From contig JAEZNC010000207.1 in the NCBI GenBank assembly GCA_023441905.1, positions 1 to 15,232 of the forward strand: DNA of 15,232 nt. The letters are read 5' to 3'. This DNA comes from Bacillota bacterium (GTDB lineage Bacteria > Bacillota > Clostridia > Christensenellales > SZUA-584). Every line of letters starts with the position of its first letter. Positions within the stretch are counted from its first letter, which is position 1. Below the pieces are notes generated by a model. That model made no database searches. It was not told the DNA's origin and saw only the letters and a list, made by a program, of their open reading frames with translations. This document shows, piece after piece, positions 14,315 through 15,232 of the stretch. Both the position numbers and the translations under genes were made by a program.

Positions 14315-14805
14315 AATATTTTGATCTCCTTCTGAAGATTTTTATTCGCTTCCATCACCTTCGCCGCCATATCCTGCTTATGTGCGGCAAGCTTTTGTTT
14401 AAGATCGGGATATTTTAAAGAGAGAATCTGTACGGCGAGCAGCGCGGCGTTTTCCGCACCGTCAATCGCGACCGTCGCCACGGGAATGCCCGGCGGCATC
14501 TGAACGGTGGACAGCAGCGAATCGAGCCCGTCCATCGTAGACGATTTCACGGGCAGCCCGATGACCGGCAGCGTGGTATAGGCAGCCAGCACACCCGCGA
14601 GATGCGCGGCTTTACCTGCCGCCGCGATAATCACCTCAATGCCTTCGTTTTCAGCACCCGCGGCAAACGCATGCGCCTCATCCGGTGTTCTGTGCGCGCT
14701 TAATACCCGCGCTTCGACTTTTACACCATAGCTTTTTAGCGTTTTAATTGTTTTTTCCAGCACCGGAAGATCGGAAATGGACCCCATCACAACAGCGGCT
14801 TTCAT
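14311..14805 (-). CDS. purE: N5-carboxyaminoimidazole ribonucleotide mutase (class I-type PurE)
   Basis: PurE moves the carboxyl group of N5-CAIR to give CAIR. The start chosen is the ATG at 14805 (MKAAVVMGSISDLPVLEKT), which has AAGGAG about 8 nt upstream; the frame is open nine codons further but without support. The 164 residues fit. GSISD (8-12) binds the phosphate, SAHRTP (36-41) is conserved, and AGKAAHLAG (63-71) replaces the usual AGGAAHLPG, keeping the active-site histidine H68. The AHL form, rather than the SNAL of class II enzymes, points to the class that needs PurK, which is not in this window. It is the first gene of the pur operon, and its stop overlaps the purC start. Confidence 0.95.
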   Translation of the reverse strand: MKAAVVMGSISDLPVLEKTIKTLKSYGVKVEARVLSAHRTPDEAHAFAAGAENEGIEVIIAAAGKAAHLAGVLAAYTTLPVIGLPVKSSTMDGLDSLLSTVQMPPGIPVATVAIDGAENAALLAVQILSLKYPDLKQKLAAHKQDMAAKVMEANKNLQKEIKIL

Positions 14806-14855
14806 GCAAAACTCCTTCGTATTAAAAATCATATTTCAAACTTTTCAATACAAAC

Positions 14856-14885
14856 AGTCTAACCCGCCGTGTCGTCTTGTGTCAA
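14856..14885 (-). promoter_or_regulatory. Candidate sigma-A promoter of the pur operon
   Basis: On the minus strand, a perfect TTGACA (14885-14880) is followed after 18 nt by TAGACT (14861-14856, four of six consensus bases). Transcription would start near 14849, giving a leader of about 44 nt before the purE ATG at 14805. The leader has no clear riboswitch or attenuator. Confidence 0.5.
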
Positions 14886-14918
14886 TTAAAGTCGCATACT
14901 TTTTACCTAGCTTATTAA

Positions 14919-14947
14919 ATATTGTTCGTTATATAGACGAACATTAT
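14919..14947. promoter_or_regulatory. Palindromic PurBox-like operator upstream of purE
   Basis: The arms ATATTGTTCGT (14919-14929) and ACGAACATTAT (14937-14947) are inverse copies with one mismatch, separated by 7 nt. Each arm contains CGAAC with AT-rich flanks, and each matches the published PurBox pattern AWWWCCGAACWWT at about 11 of 13 positions. The site lies about 35 bp before the candidate -35 box. A PurR-type regulator (PRPP-responsive in Firmicutes) is the likely ligand. The close spacing of the two boxes differs from the 16-17 bp known in B. subtilis. Confidence 0.5.
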
Positions 14948-15126
14948 AACTGACTTATTGTCCAATTAAGAATTACATCCGTATTTTACGATATGTCAGC
15001 CAAGTTTCTTCTGCTTAGCTTTGCTTATAAATGCGATCGAGAAAGCGCTTTATTCCTTGTCAGGTTGCATGCCGCATGAAGTCGTCTGATGCTGCGCAAA
15101 ATATAAAAAAAGGAGGATTGAAAAAC
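14948..15126. other. Divergent intergenic region before the DUF1540 gene
   Basis: This AT-rich stretch lies between the pur operator and the plus-strand gene. A perfect TATAAT overlaps the operator on the minus strand (14948-14943) but lacks a good -35 box. TATAAA occurs on the plus strand near 15025. The ribosome binding site AAAGGAGGA lies at about 15109-15117. No further element is evident. Confidence 0.45.
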
Positions 15127-15232
15127 ATGCAATCACATAAAATGAATAAGGCGAATCCGGGAATCAAGTGTCAGGTCGTATCATGTTATTATTATATGAA
15201 CGGCGATCAATGCACGGCGGATCGCATTGAGG
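15127..15232 (+). CDS. DUF1540 domain-containing small cysteine-rich protein (5' part)
   Basis: The gene runs off the right edge after 35 codons. The start is supported by an AAAGGAGGA site about 9 nt before the ATG. The peptide reads MQSHKMNKANPGIKCQVVSC, then YYYMNGDQCTADRIE. The pattern I-K-C-x4-C-x-Y-x-x-x-G-x-x-C-x-A-x-x-I is the DUF1540 core, in which the cysteines (C15, C20, C29 here) are thought to bind a metal. Such proteins are small, often hold one or two copies of the motif, and have no established function; some Bacillus and Clostridium members are sporulation-associated. Divergent from the pur operon. Confidence 0.8.
   Translation, partial: MQSHKMNKANPGIKCQVVSCYYYMNGDQCTADRIE

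Noticed and set aside
14806..14855. Possible purine (guanine/adenine) riboswitch or attenuator in the pur leader
   Set aside because: The predicted leader is only about 44 nt, and the conserved guanine-riboswitch core and a terminator stem are both absent.

Overview
The window looks like chromosomal DNA of a Gram-positive Clostridia (Oscillospiraceae/Lachnospiraceae-like) bacterium. The evidence is strong AGGAGG ribosome binding sites before nearly every gene, a purine operon in the clostridial order purE-C-F-M-N-H-D, a DUF6320-type zinc-ribbon membrane protein, a DUF1540 cysteine-rich protein, and several families of palindromic intergenic repeats of the kind common in Clostridia. Almost all genes lie on the minus strand. 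No rRNA, tRNA or CRISPR array is visible.

Layout from left to right. (1) 1-190: the 3' end of an aspartate kinase gene on the plus strand, with a rho-independent terminator. (2) About 255-970: a decayed IS200/IS605-type insertion sequence. Its tnpA has a one-base insertion right after the HUH motif and a proline where the metal-binding glutamine should be. The element keeps its end hairpins and its structured untranslated regions. (3) 971-1284: a repeat-rich spacer with a palindromic 93-bp element and a relic of the 3' end of a second glutamine-amidotransferase-like gene. (4) 1285-6146: a six-gene minus-strand operon, in transcription order an HSL-type esterase, a condensation/alcohol-acyltransferase-like protein, a DUF6320-like membrane protein, a DinB-like protein, a metallo-beta-lactamase-fold hydrolase and a CTP-synthase-like GATase with altered active-site residues. 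Candidate promoter TTGATA-17-TATGCT. (5) 6328-6798: a single-domain cupin gene with its own promoter. (6) 7195-14805: the purine operon, ending at a candidate bidirectional terminator near 6896-6920. (7) 14806-15126: a divergent intergenic region with a palindromic PurBox-like operator and a sigma-A-type promoter, followed by the start of a DUF1540 gene on the plus strand.

How the genes work together. The seven pur genes cover most of de novo IMP synthesis: PRPP amidotransferase (PurF), GAR synthetase (PurD), GAR transformylase (PurN), AIR synthetase (PurM), N5-CAIR mutase (PurE), SAICAR synthetase (PurC) and the bifunctional PurH. FGAM synthase (purL/Q/S), purB and purK are not here. The operon is tightly packed (overlaps or gaps of 1-12 nt), except for a 529-bp gap between purN and purH filled with intergenic repeats, including a perfect 57-bp direct repeat. 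The six-gene operon has recognisable folds but no known pathway; an ester- or acyl-transfer function is only inferred.

I did not find a convincing new defence or mobile system. The parts most worth a second look are the uncharacterised six-gene operon, the GATase-like protein with its tandem relic, the RNA structure around tnpA, and the repeat cluster inside the pur operon.
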